From contig JAEUHV010000238.1 of the NCBI GenBank assembly GCA_016794485.1, forward strand, positions 1 through 34,973: DNA of 34,973 nucleotides, written 5' to 3'. Under the pieces are notes generated by a model that was not told the origin of the DNA, did no database searches, and worked only from the letters and a program-made list of their open reading frames with translations. Shown here piece after piece: positions 1 to 7,498 of the stretch. The DNA is from Planctomycetota bacterium. GTDB taxonomy: Bacteria > Planctomycetota > UBA1135 > UBA2386. The stretch's first letter is position 1. Every line of letters starts with the position of its first letter. A program made the translations under genes and the position numbers.

Positions 1-752
1 GCGAGGGCCGTGAGCAGCAGCTGCAGCGCCGGGTCACCGGCGCGCACGTGCGCCAGTTCGTGTCGCAACACGGACCGCAGTTGCGAACGGCACTCCGGCG
101 CGAGCAGGCTCACGGGAACGACGACCACAGAGCGCCCGCACCAGGCACAGAACGGCCGCACCGCCCGCTCGACGCCGCGCACGCGCACGCCGCGCGGGAC
201 CTCGACTCCAGCGAGTTCGGCATCCGCGACGGGTCGGCTCGCGCGCAGCAGGCGGAACAACCGGGCAAAGCCGACGCAGGCCCGCAGCGCCATCGCCGCG
301 GCGAGCACGAGCCAGGAACCGACGGCGAGGCGTGCCCACGGCCACGGGGCAGCGGCGACGATCGGCGCCGGGACGGCAGGCACCGGGGCGGGAACCGCGG
401 CGGCGATCGTCGGGTCCGGCGACGACGGCGTCGCGACGCGATCGGCCGGATCCGGAACGGCGACGAGGTCGGCCGTCGCGGCGAGCAACCGCTCGATGCG
501 TTCGGATGCAGCGGCGACCGTCCGCGGGGCCGGCTCGACCGCGTCGGGCGCCCAACGGGGCAGCGGCACCACGGCCACGGCGAGGTAGAGCGCAACCGCA
601 CCGGCACACAGGCCGCCCAGCCGCCGCCGTTCCCCCGACCGCCGCGCGAAGGTGACGGCAACACAACCGACCGCGAGCACGATCGTGACGCCGAGCACCA
701 GGACGCCGAAGTGCACGGCGATCGCGTCGACGGCTTCGAGCAGCGCGTTCAT
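1..752 (-). CDS. M56-family membrane metallopeptidase, BlaR1/MecR1-like (3' end beyond window)
   Basis: Reading from the ATG at 752, the frame stays open for 250 codons and runs off the left edge, so the C-terminus is missing. Hydrophobic segments lie near residues 14-35, 42-60 and 125-150, which fits the multi-pass membrane N-domain of M56 sensors. The zinc-metalloprotease motif HELAH is at residues 231-235, followed by VRAGDP, typical of the cytoplasmic protease loop of BlaR1. A Pro/Ala/Val-rich linker lies between the second and third hydrophobic segments. The ATG overlaps the stop of the upstream BlaI-type repressor as ATGA, and a GAGG ribosome-binding site lies just before it, so the two are co-translated. 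In characterised systems the peptidase senses a signal and triggers cleavage of the repressor. The ligand here is unknown and need not be a beta-lactam. Family assignment is secure; the sensory role is inferred. Confidence 0.87.
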   Translation of the reverse strand, partial: MNALLEAVDAIAVHFGVLVLGVTIVLAVGCVAVTFARRSGERRRLGGLCAGAVALYLAVAVVPLPRWAPDAVEPAPRTVAAASERIERLLAATADLVAVPDPADRVATPSSPDPTIAAAVPAPVPAVPAPIVAAAPWPWARLAVGSWLVLAAAMALRACVGFARLFRLLRASRPVADAELAGVEVPRGVRVRGVERAVRPFCAWCGRSVVVVPVSLLAPECRSQLRSVLRHELAHVRAGDPALQLLLTAL

Positions 753-1138
753 GCCCCACCTCGCTTGCGTTCGGCCTCGGCGAGCAAGGCGCGCAGCCGC
801 GTGAGCTCGTCGGCGCTCGGCTTCTTCGCCGCCAGCGCGCTGGCGACGAGCTGGTCGAGCGATCCGTCGAACACCGAATCGAGCAGGCCCGACAGCAGGT
901 TCTTCTTGGTCTTGTCGCCCGGCGTCGTCGCGCGATAGACGAACGACCGGCCCTCGGTTCGGTGCGTGACGAGGCCCTTGTCCTCCATCAGCCGCAGGAA
1001 CGCCTGCACCGTGTTCTGCACGATCGGCACTTCCTCGCGCAGGGCCTCCCACACCTCGCGCACGGTCGCTTCGCCGCGCTCCCAGAGCACCTTCAGCAGC
1101 AGCAGTTCGCGATCGGTCGGTTCGGGACGTTCGGCCAT
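749..1138 (-). CDS. BlaI/MecI/CopY-family winged-helix repressor
   Basis: 129 residues, the usual length for the family. The N-terminal half reads as the BlaI winged helix: a TDRELLLLKVLWERGEAT opening, then a helix-turn-helix with VWEALREEVPIVQNTVQAFLR, and a wing at residues 55-68 (GLVTHRTEGRSFVYRAT). The C-terminal half is helical, with the FDGSLDQLVASAL segment that forms the dimerisation arm in relatives. Its stop overlaps the start of the M56 peptidase gene (ATGA), giving the classic repressor-protease pair. A TTGACG-N17-TAAGCT promoter with an overlapping palindrome lies just upstream, which suggests autorepression. Regulated targets other than its own operon are not visible here. Confidence 0.93.
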   Translation of the reverse strand: MAERPEPTDRELLLLKVLWERGEATVREVWEALREEVPIVQNTVQAFLRLMEDKGLVTHRTEGRSFVYRATTPGDKTKKNLLSGLLDSVFDGSLDQLVASALAAKKPSADELTRLRALLAEAERKRGGA

Positions 1139-1181
1139 GGTCGGAGCAGGTCGACGACGGGATCGGTCGCCGAGGACTCCA

Positions 1182-1210
1182 AGCTTAATTCTTTAAGCGT
1201 TAGCCGTCAA
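1182..1210 (-). promoter_or_regulatory. blaI promoter with overlapping palindromic operator
   Basis: On the minus strand a -35 box TTGACG (1210-1205) is followed after exactly 17 bases by a -10 box TAAGCT (1187-1182). The perfect inverted repeat GCTTAA-N4-TTAAGC (1183-1198) covers the -10 and part of the spacer, where a repressor would block RNA polymerase. It is an AT-rich island in GC-rich DNA and also overlaps the stop codon of the DoxX-like gene. The predicted transcript would have a leader of about 35-40 nt before blaI. The half-site differs from the TACA/TGTA half-sites of staphylococcal BlaI operators. Assignment is by position and symmetry only. Confidence 0.7.
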
Positions 1211-1672
1211 GCCGGTGGGCATCGGCCCTGGCGCCGCGCGGCTGGCCCACCGCTGATCGACCGACAACGGTCCACCGCCCTTCGCCGCGAGCCACAGCGC
1301 CGCCACGAGATACGGCACCGGCGCTGCCTCGTCGAAGCCGGCCCCGAGCCGCAGCCCGGCGGCGAGATCGGCACCGTGCGCCGTCAGGAGCGCCACGAGC
1401 ATCGTGCCCACCAGCAGGCCGGCCGCGGCGCGAGTCCCGGCCCCCAGCACCAGCAGGATGCCGCCGAGCAGTTCGACCGCGCCGACCAGAGGCGCCTGCA
1501 GGCTCGGGAACGGGATGCCGAGCGATCCGAAGAAATCGACGGTGCGGTCGAGGTTGGCGAGCTTGCCGTAGCCGGTCAGCGCGAACGCCTGGCCGAAGGC
1601 GAGGCGGGTGACCAGCTGGGCAACGGGAGTCGCGAGGCGATCGAACGTGGCGGCGAGCGTGCGGTGCTTCAT
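1193..1672 (-). CDS. DoxX-family integral membrane protein
   Basis: 159 residues with four hydrophobic stretches (about 15-32, 60-80, 83-100 and 118-132). The pattern fits DoxX: an N-terminal LVTRLAFGQAFALTGYGKL helix, a loop with FFGSLGIPFP, then LVGAVELLGGILLVLG, which is the family's most recognisable segment. DoxX proteins are small four-helix membrane proteins of mostly unknown activity; some relatives are subunits of quinone-linked oxidoreductases. The gene sits 48 bases downstream of the DinB-like gene on the same strand and may be co-transcribed with it. A TAGCAC box 9 nt before the ATG could instead serve as a weak start-proximal promoter. Function is not predicted further. Confidence 0.8.
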   Translation of the reverse strand: MKHRTLAATFDRLATPVAQLVTRLAFGQAFALTGYGKLANLDRTVDFFGSLGIPFPSLQAPLVGAVELLGGILLVLGAGTRAAAGLLVGTMLVALLTAHGADLAAGLRLGAGFDEAAPVPYLVAALWLAAKGGGPLSVDQRWASRAAPGPMPTGLTANA

Positions 1673-1720
1673 GCAGGCCGCGTGCTACGAGGCAATCGAG
1701 CCGCCGTTCCATCGCGCCGG

Positions 1721-2329
1721 TCACGGCCGTTCGGTCACCGCCCGCACGACCGCCGGCGGCAGCGGCGCCTTCGCCCCACCCGACTCTTCCCCAGCGAGCA
1801 GACCGGCCACGTCGGCGTACGGATAGACGACCGGTGGCTTGTCCTTGGCGAGCCCGCCGGTGTCCGCCGTAGGGCCGTACGTGCTGTGCAACCCGCGGCC
1901 GAACGAGCGCAGGAGTGCCGTCTGCTGGCCGCGGTGGTGCGCGGTGTGCGCGATGCGCCGCACCAGGATCCACGTGCGCGGCCGCGGCACCTCGAAGAAC
2001 GGCACCACCGTCTCGAACCACGCGTCGTCCTTGGTCGCCAACTGCGCCTGCCGGAACTGCGCCGCCGCGGCGTAGTGGCGGAGGAACGCGACCCGCGTCG
2101 GCTCCGGTGGCAGCACGTCGCCCGGCGCCGCGATGCCGAACATGCCCGTGAACCAGCCGTTCTCGCTCTGGCACTGGTGCACCATGTGCTCGCGCAGCGT
2201 GCGGCCACGGCGATCGCCGGCGCGCGGCCGCACGTCGAGGTCCTCGTCGTGCACCATCGACCACACCGACAGCACCTTCAGGATCTCGGAAGCAAAGGTG
2301 TCGACGAGGAACGCGTAGCGGCTCGGCAT
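1721..2329 (-). CDS. DinB-like four-helix metal-binding protein
   Basis: 202 residues from the ATG at 2329. The frame is open further upstream, but that extension is Gly/Ala-rich and not protein-like, so the start before PSRYAFLVDTF is preferred. Helical segments carry the DinB/YfiT arrangement of metal ligands: a His pair in LREHMVHQCQSENGWF (about residues 47-50), and the distal RRIAHTAHHRGQQT motif (about residues 128-141), whose His-xxx-His-Arg-Gly-Gln end is the family signature. Members bind a divalent metal in a four-helix bundle. Some are thiol-dependent transferases, but most have no known reaction. It is probably the first gene of a short minus-strand unit with the DoxX gene. The substrate cannot be told from sequence. 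Confidence 0.8.
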   Translation of the reverse strand: MPSRYAFLVDTFASEILKVLSVWSMVHDEDLDVRPRAGDRRGRTLREHMVHQCQSENGWFTGMFGIAAPGDVLPPEPTRVAFLRHYAAAAQFRQAQLATKDDAWFETVVPFFEVPRPRTWILVRRIAHTAHHRGQQTALLRSFGRGLHSTYGPTADTGGLAKDKPPVVYPYADVAGLLAGEESGGAKAPLPPAVVRAVTERP

Positions 2330-2443
2330 CCTGGCATCGTCGAGCGCCGCCGCGCCCGAACAAGCCCGCACGTGCCCGACCGCCACCATCCCACAGCCCG
2401 GTCCATTGGCACGGGCGGCGCCTGAGCTACCGCTGCTCCGCAT

Positions 2444-2461
2444 CAACCATGGACATGGTTG
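2444..2461. promoter_or_regulatory. 18-base perfect inverted repeat, candidate operator
   Basis: CAACCATG and CATGGTTG are exact reverse complements separated by GA. The site lies in the divergent spacer between the DinB-like gene (start 2329, minus) and the PKD protein (start 2532, plus). It ends 39 bases before the TAGACT box at 2500, a position that suits a dimeric regulator. No second copy was noticed in the window. The regulator is unknown. Confidence 0.45.
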
Positions 2462-2499
2462 CGACATTCGAAGGCAACACAGCGACCAGGGACCTTGCC

Positions 2500-2505
2500 T
2501 AGACT
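2500..2505 (+). promoter_or_regulatory. Candidate -10 box (TAGACT) for the PKD-domain gene
   Basis: TAGACT fits the TAnnnT pattern seen before several other genes here and lies 26 bases before the ATG at 2532. That would give a leader of about 20 nt. No convincing -35 hexamer stands at 16-18 bases upstream, so the call rests on the -10 match alone. Confidence 0.4.
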
Positions 2506-2531
2506 CACCGCTCGTCTCGTCTCACGAACCC

Positions 2532-4628
2532 ATGAACACCATGCGCACCCTTCTCGCCATGGGCGGCCTCGTTGCCGCTGCATCGGCCCAGTTCACCCTC
2601 GTCGCGCCGAACGGCTACGCCACCGCTGAAGGCGGGGCCAACAACATCTATCCCTGGAACCGCGGTGCTTCGAGCACGCGCATCCAGTTCGTCACCGACA
2701 GCACGCACTTCACCAGCCAGGGCGCGACGTTCCCGATCTTGATCACGCAGCTGCGCTACCGCGCCGACGCGGCGACCGCGACGACGACGTGGCCCGGCGG
2801 CACCTGGCCCCAGGTCCGCATCGACCTGGCCACGTGCCCGGTCGACTACCTGGCGGTGACGAGCACGTTCGCCAGCAACCTCGGCCCCGACGTCACCACC
2901 GTGCACAACGGTCCGGTGACCGTCGCGGGCGGCACGGGCAACGGCACCGGCATCCCCGGGCCGTGGTACATCACGATCCCGATCACGCCGTTCGTCTACG
3001 ACCCCAACCTCGGCGACCTGGTGGTCGACATCTACCAGGACGGCACCGGCTGGACCGGCACGAGCCGCGCCGCCGACCACGTGTCGACCGGCACGCCCGC
3101 GTCCCTCGGCAGCCGCATCTACAACATCGCCGCGGGCGCGCTCACGGCCGCGACCGGCACGGTCGGCCTCAACTACGCCGCGGTGACCGAGTTCACCTAC
3201 ACGCCGGCGAACGGCCTCTACTCGGCGTTCACCGCGAACGTGACCAGCGGCAATTCGCCGCTGACGGTGAGCTTCACCGACCAGACGTTCACCAGCACGC
3301 CGAGCGGCATCACGAGCTGGGCTTGGGACTTCGACGGTGACAACGTCGTCGATTCGACCGCGCAGAACCCGACGTTCACCTACACGACGTGCGGCGACTT
3401 CAACGTCACGCTGACCACCACGGACGGCGTGTTCCCGCCGAGCACGCTGACCAAGACGGCCTACATCAAGACCGACGACATCGTCGCCAACTTCACGCAC
3501 GCCGTGGTCGGCCCGCTGACGGTGCAGTTCACCGACACGTCGAGCCCAGCCGCGACCGCCTGGGCATGGGACTTGGACGGCGACAACATCGTCGACAGCA
3601 ATGCACAGAATCCGGTCTGGGTCTACGCGAACCAGAACGCGGTCAACGTGACGCTCACTGCCACGCGCAGCTGCAAGTCCAACGCCGTGACCAGGTCGGT
3701 CGTGCCGGCCCAGCAGCTGACGACGAACCTCGCCGCCAACAACGGGGGCGCGTCGCTGTGGACCGTCTACTTCAACATGGACGTGCTCAACCCGGCCGGC
3801 GTCGACATCAGCGCGTTCGACTCGATCTCGTCCAGCGTCAACACCGCGTTCACCGTCGATGCCTACCTCAAGCAGGGCGGCTACTCGGGCAACGAGTACG
3901 TCGCGGCGCCGTGGACGCTCGTCGGCACCGCCAGCGGCACCTCGAACGCAGTCGCCAACCAGCCGTCGTTCGCCCAGTTCGCCCAGGCGTTGCACGTGCC
4001 GGCCGGCTCGTACGGCGTCGCGCTGCGCTACATCGGCATCGTGCCGCGCTACGTCACGCTCGGCGCGCTGACGACCATCGGCAACGGCGACATTTCGCTG
4101 ACCTGTGGTTCGACCGCGGCGACCACCGTGGCGCCGTTCCAGGGCACGACCACCACGATCAACTCTCCGCGCATGTGGAGCGGCACGCTCTACTACGGGA
4201 GCCACAACGTGACCGGCCTCGCCGGCCACGGTTTCTTCGCCCAAGGCTGCGCCGGAACGGCCGGCACCTCGCACCAGACCTACATCACGCGGCCGCAGCT
4301 CGGCGGCACGCTGTCGATCGCCTGCAACAACCTGCCGTTCGCGCTCGGCGTGATGGTGGTCGGCACCAGCAACACGATCTCGGGCTTCGGGCCGCTGCCG
4401 GTCGACCTCGGGTTCATCGGTGCGCCCGGCTGCCCGCTGCACGTCAGCCTCGACGGCACGGACACGGTGGTCGGGGCCGGCACGACGGCGACCTGGAACT
4501 TCCCGATCCCGAACGTGCCCGCACTGAACGGCCTGCTGTTCTACAACCAGCTGGCGGTGCTCGATCCGACGGCGAACGCGTTCGGCCTGGTGATGGGTGA
4601 CGCAGCCGGCTGGGTGCTCGGCGGCTGA
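2532..4628 (+). CDS. Secreted PKD-domain protein with a C-terminal module shared in this window
   Basis: 698 residues. The ATG at 2532 gives a clean signal peptide (MNTMRTLLAMGGLVAAASA, cut before QF). Residues 30-225 are an unrecognised beta-rich region with many Thr, Asn and Gly. Two PKD domains follow, at about 230-315 and 318-397. Each carries the WAWDxDGDNxVDSxAQNPxxxY signature, with WDFDGD and WDLDGD in copies one and two. PKD domains are Ig-like beta-sandwiches used in extracellular adhesion and glycan-binding proteins. Residues 400-560 are again beta-rich and unassigned. The last ~135 residues (from FFAQGCAG) resemble the ends of the Kelch-like protein at 12146 and the protein at 18004, suggesting a common sorting or anchoring tail. 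No catalytic motif is visible. It is probably monocistronic, with a palindrome upstream and hairpins downstream. Confidence 0.85.
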   Translation: MNTMRTLLAMGGLVAAASAQFTLVAPNGYATAEGGANNIYPWNRGASSTRIQFVTDSTHFTSQGATFPILITQLRYRADAATATTTWPGGTWPQVRIDLATCPVDYLAVTSTFASNLGPDVTTVHNGPVTVAGGTGNGTGIPGPWYITIPITPFVYDPNLGDLVVDIYQDGTGWTGTSRAADHVSTGTPASLGSRIYNIAAGALTAATGTVGLNYAAVTEFTYTPANGLYSAFTANVTSGNSPLTVSFTDQTFTSTPSGITSWAWDFDGDNVVDSTAQNPTFTYTTCGDFNVTLTTTDGVFPPSTLTKTAYIKTDDIVANFTHAVVGPLTVQFTDTSSPAATAWAWDLDGDNIVDSNAQNPVWVYANQNAVNVTLTATRSCKSNAVTRSVVPAQQLTTNLAANNGGASLWTVYFNMDVLNPAGVDISAFDSISSSVNTAFTVDAYLKQGGYSGNEYVAAPWTLVGTASGTSNAVANQPSFAQFAQALHVPAGSYGVALRYIGIVPRYVTLGALTTIGNGDISLTCGSTAATTVAPFQGTTTTINSPRMWSGTLYYGSHNVTGLAGHGFFAQGCAGTAGTSHQTYITRPQLGGTLSIACNNLPFALGVMVVGTSNTISGFGPLPVDLGFIGAPGCPLHVSLDGTDTVVGAGTTATWNFPIPNVPALNGLLFYNQLAVLDPTANAFGLVMGDAAGWVLGG

Positions 4629-4640
4629 TCCAACCGCACG

Positions 4641-4701
4641 GGCCGACTCGTTTCGGCCGGCGTGCATGCCCGGGCCACCTTCGCCTCGCGACGGTGGCCC
4701 G
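4641..4701. terminator. Two hairpins between convergent genes, bidirectional terminator candidate
   Basis: Two stem-loops fill the 80 bases between the stops of the PKD gene (4628, plus) and the lipoprotein gene (4709, minus). The first has a six-pair stem, GGCCGA/TCGGCC (4641-4646 with 4653-4658). The second has a perfect nine-pair stem, CGGGCCACC/GGTGGCCCG (4671-4679 with 4693-4701), and a 13-base loop. Neither has a U-tract, which is common in high-GC genomes, so termination efficiency is uncertain. Confidence 0.55.
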
Positions 4702-4708
4702 CGGTGTT

Positions 4709-5752
4709 TCAGGGCGTGAGGGTCGTCCGAGCGTGCACGATCGCGTCCTCGGAGAGGCCGAGCAGGCCGACCCCCGGCGCGAACCAGAACACGTACTGCC
4801 GCTGCCCGACACCGAGGTCGTGGCGATTCCAGGCCAACGCCAGGGTCACCTGCACGACGTCGCGCAAGGTCGTGCCACCGATGGTGCGCGGCGCACTCCA
4901 ACCCCACTGGCCGTCCGCCGTCATCGCGCCGGCGACCGACAATCCGTTCATGGGACTCGACACCGCCATCGTCGTCGAGAACGACCCGGGCACCGTCCCG
5001 ACCTGCGAATGCTCCCAAACCGGATACCGCTGCGCCCACGCTTCGCGCCAGTTCGCGAGGTCCGATTCGCGCCCCACCACCGCAGTGCCGCGGAAGTAGA
5101 TCAGGTCGTCCACTCCCGGCGCGGTGATCCGCCAGCGGTAGGCGTCCGGCGCCGCGAACGGCGAACCGGCAGGCACCTCCTCGACGGCAAACGAATAGCC
5201 ATCGGCGAGAGCCACCGCCGTGCCCGGAGCCTGCCAGTACGCGGCCACCGAGCTCTGCGAAGGACCGCGCACGACGTTGCACTGCGACAGGGTGCGGAGC
5301 GGAACTTCGATCCAGCCCGCGTCCAGATCCACGGCGACCGGCTCGAGGTCGACGAGGTTGCCGTTGCGCGCCTGCCGCAGCAGCACGTTGCCCGGCGCAG
5401 TGCCCAGCACGTGGATCACGCGGTACGGCGCACGCAGCGTGGCCAGCACGTCGAGCCGCAGTTCGACCGGCTCGAGCGTGAACGGCTGCCCCGGCACCGG
5501 CGCGTAGGACAGCGCGTAGATTCCGGGCGCTGGCAGCAGCGCCGCGTCGCGAACCCGGATCTCGGTCGGCGCCGCGAGCGCTCCCGCGGGAATCGTCAGG
5601 CGCAGCCCGGCCTGCGGACCGCTGGTCACGGCGACCTCGCCGCCTTCGGGACCGATGGTCGCGGCGGCGAGCACGGGAGCCGAGTTCTCCGAACGTGAAT
5701 GGCTGCAGGCGACTGCAGCCAGGGCACACACTGTGAGCAGGCAGTATTTCAT
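4709..5752 (-). CDS. Lipoprotein with ZU5-like N-terminal domain
   Basis: 347 residues from the ATG at 5752. The N-terminus MKYCLLTVCALAAVAC is a short lipoprotein signal with lipobox AVAC, so the mature protein should start at Cys16. Residues 33-75 carry ATIGPEGGEV...LTIPAGALAAPTEIRV. This pattern is typical of ZU5-like domains in bacterial surface proteins, where IPAGAL is the hallmark strand. The remaining ~250 residues have no motif I recognise, but are beta-rich with several Trp and end at a VFWFAPGVGLLGLSEDAIVHA segment. No enzyme signature is visible. The gene is divergent from the beta-sandwich protein at 5806, with 53 bases between starts. A TAGTTT box lies 11 bases before the ATG and no Shine-Dalgarno sequence is seen. 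A role at the outer envelope is inferred only from the lipobox. Confidence 0.78.
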   Translation of the reverse strand: MKYCLLTVCALAAVACSHSRSENSAPVLAAATIGPEGGEVAVTSGPQAGLRLTIPAGALAAPTEIRVRDAALLPAPGIYALSYAPVPGQPFTLEPVELRLDVLATLRAPYRVIHVLGTAPGNVLLRQARNGNLVDLEPVAVDLDAGWIEVPLRTLSQCNVVRGPSQSSVAAYWQAPGTAVALADGYSFAVEEVPAGSPFAAPDAYRWRITAPGVDDLIYFRGTAVVGRESDLANWREAWAQRYPVWEHSQVGTVPGSFSTTMAVSSPMNGLSVAGAMTADGQWGWSAPRTIGGTTLRDVVQVTLALAWNRHDLGVGQRQYVFWFAPGVGLLGLSEDAIVHARTTLTP

Positions 5753-5763
5753 GGGCGGCCAGG

Positions 5764-5769
5764 AAACTA
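5764..5769 (-). promoter_or_regulatory. Start-proximal -10 box (TAGTTT) for the lipoprotein gene
   Basis: On the minus strand TAGTTT ends 11 bases before the ATG at 5752. A transcript starting about 7 bases downstream of the box would have a leader of about five nucleotides. It belongs to the set of start-proximal TAnnnT boxes described in the findings. Confidence 0.45.
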
Positions 5770-5805
5770 GCCCGTTCGCAGCGCAGCGTAACGAACCGAC
5801 TTTCC

Positions 5806-7485
5806 TTGGCGGTCGCCGCGCCCAGCGAACGCTGCCCGCACGTGCCGCCCCCTGCCCGTTGCGATCGACTGCGCCGCGTGGCGGTTCGCGCCGGCGTCGG
5901 CGCCCTTGCCGCAGGACTCGTCGCAGCAGGCGCCTTGTGGGCGATACCGATCGACCCGCCGGACGCCCCCATGGCCGCGGCCCGGATCGAGACGACGCCA
6001 CCGAACGCTCCGCAACCAGGCGCCGCCGGAGCGATCGTGCTCGACACCGCGGCGGGCGCGACCAGTAGCCCCCCGGCGCCCGACGACGCCGGCACCGCAT
6101 CCCCACCGCCGCCTTCACCAGGCCGGACCCGGATCTGCGTGCACGTCGTCGACACGGCCGGAACGCCGGTGGCGGGTGCGCGGGTCGTCCTGGTCGCAGG
6201 CGAACGCGACCTGGTGCGGTCCTGCACCGACGACCAGGGAAGCGCCCACCTGGAACTCGTGCCCGAGGCGATCGCCTGCCGCGCGCACGCCGTCGGGTTC
6301 CTGCCGCACACGGTCGCGGTGGCGGCGATGGCGACGACGCGCATCGAGCTGCCGCGAGCACCGTGCGTACACGGCCGCGTGTTCGCTGCGGACGGGCAGC
6401 CGCAAGCCGGAGTCGAGTTCGCGCTGCTGCCCACGGTCGCAGGCCGGCGCGGGCCACCACCGAGGCTTCCGCTCGACACGCACACCGTGCACAGCGACGC
6501 GCGCGGCCACTTCCGCTTGCCTTGGCCGTCGACGACGCCGCACGACCTGATCGCGTGCAGCCGCGGCCATGCCCCTCTGGTCGTGCCCGCGTTGCGACCG
6601 CCGAACGACGCGCCGTTGCTGCTGACCCTGGTCGCCGGCGCCACGCTGGTCGGCGTCGCCTGCGACGGCACGGAGCGCACGCCGCACGCCGTGGTCGAAG
6701 TCTGGACCGCCGCCGAAGAGCCCGGCGGCACGACGTTCGGCCCCGCGGTGCCATGGCGTGGCGGGCAGCTGCTCGCCCACACCCGCTGCGATGCGACGGG
6801 CGCCTTCCGCTTCCCCGACGTGCCGGAAGGTCGTGCGTGGCTGACGTTCGGCGCCGCGACGCCGTGGCACGGCCAGGTGGCCGTGGACCTGGCCCGCGCG
6901 CAGACAACGCAGGTGGAACTGCGCGCCAGCGCCCAGGCCAGCGTGTCCGGGGTCGTGCAAGGTGCCGACCGCGACGCGCAGGTGTTCGTGTTCGGCGGCA
7001 CCCTGCCGGTGCAGACGCGGGCGATCGCCCTCGACGGAACGTTCGCCGCGATCGAAGTGCCGCCCGGCCGCTACCTCGTCGGCGTCGCGACACCGCCGAT
7101 CGCGCCGCTGCTCCACGCCGCGGTGCAGCAATGGTCGCTCGACGGCCGCACGGATCTGGCGCAGCCGATCACGCTGCAGGCCGGGGAACGGCGCGCGTTG
7201 CGGCTTGCGGCAGGCAACGTCGCCGAAGGCAGGGTGGCCGGCGTGGCGTTCGTGGCCGGACGCCCGGCGCTCGACCACTGCGTGGTGTTGGATTCGGTCC
7301 CGGCCGCGGGCGCCCGCCGCCGCACCTGCGTCGTGCGCGCCGACGGGTCGTTCGAATCCCCGGCCTTGCCCGGAGGCCTGTGGCTGGTCAGCCTGCAGGC
7401 CGCGCCTGGCTCCGCCGATCTGGCCAGCACGACGTGCCGGGTGCACGCCGGCGCAACATCGCGCGCGATGCTCTCGGCACCGTGA
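5806..7485 (+). CDS. Membrane-anchored or secreted protein with about five carboxypeptidase-regulatory-like beta-sandwich repeats
   Basis: 559 residues if the TTG at 5806 is used. In-frame GTG codons at 5842 and 5878 would also keep the single hydrophobic helix (GVGALAAGLVAAGALWAI, about residues 30-47), so the exact start is open. A Pro/Ala-rich linker (48-105) follows. Then come about five repeats of 70-100 residues, each built like a CarboxypepD_reg/FN3-like domain: a V.G.V...G.PVAGA.V opening and a D..G.F.......G....V closing. Examples begin near 108, 186, 285, 385 and 465. Such domains bind or present extracellular ligands, or act as rigid spacers. No active site is seen. It is divergent from the lipoprotein gene and converges on the acyltransferase gene with only 13 bases between stops. 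Confidence 0.72.
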   Translation: MAVAAPSERCPHVPPPARCDRLRRVAVRAGVGALAAGLVAAGALWAIPIDPPDAPMAAARIETTPPNAPQPGAAGAIVLDTAAGATSSPPAPDDAGTASPPPPSPGRTRICVHVVDTAGTPVAGARVVLVAGERDLVRSCTDDQGSAHLELVPEAIACRAHAVGFLPHTVAVAAMATTRIELPRAPCVHGRVFAADGQPQAGVEFALLPTVAGRRGPPPRLPLDTHTVHSDARGHFRLPWPSTTPHDLIACSRGHAPLVVPALRPPNDAPLLLTLVAGATLVGVACDGTERTPHAVVEVWTAAEEPGGTTFGPAVPWRGGQLLAHTRCDATGAFRFPDVPEGRAWLTFGAATPWHGQVAVDLARAQTTQVELRASAQASVSGVVQGADRDAQVFVFGGTLPVQTRAIALDGTFAAIEVPPGRYLVGVATPPIAPLLHAAVQQWSLDGRTDLAQPITLQAGERRALRLAAGNVAEGRVAGVAFVAGRPALDHCVVLDSVPAAGARRRTCVVRADGSFESPALPGGLWLVSLQAAPGSADLASTTCRVHAGATSRAMLSAP

Positions 7486-7498
7486 ACCGCGCCCGTGG

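Noticed and set aside
1-1138. BlaI/M56 pair considered as a beta-lactam resistance locus
   Set aside because: No beta-lactamase or penicillin-binding protein gene is visible, and no transpeptidase-like sensor domain can be seen because the gene is cut by the window edge.
2505-7001. A 1498-codon open frame on the minus strand across the PKD, lipoprotein and beta-sandwich genes
   Set aside because: Its product is Arg/Ala/Gly-rich with no domain structure, and it overlaps three genes with clear signal peptides and domains. It is a GC-rich antisense shadow.
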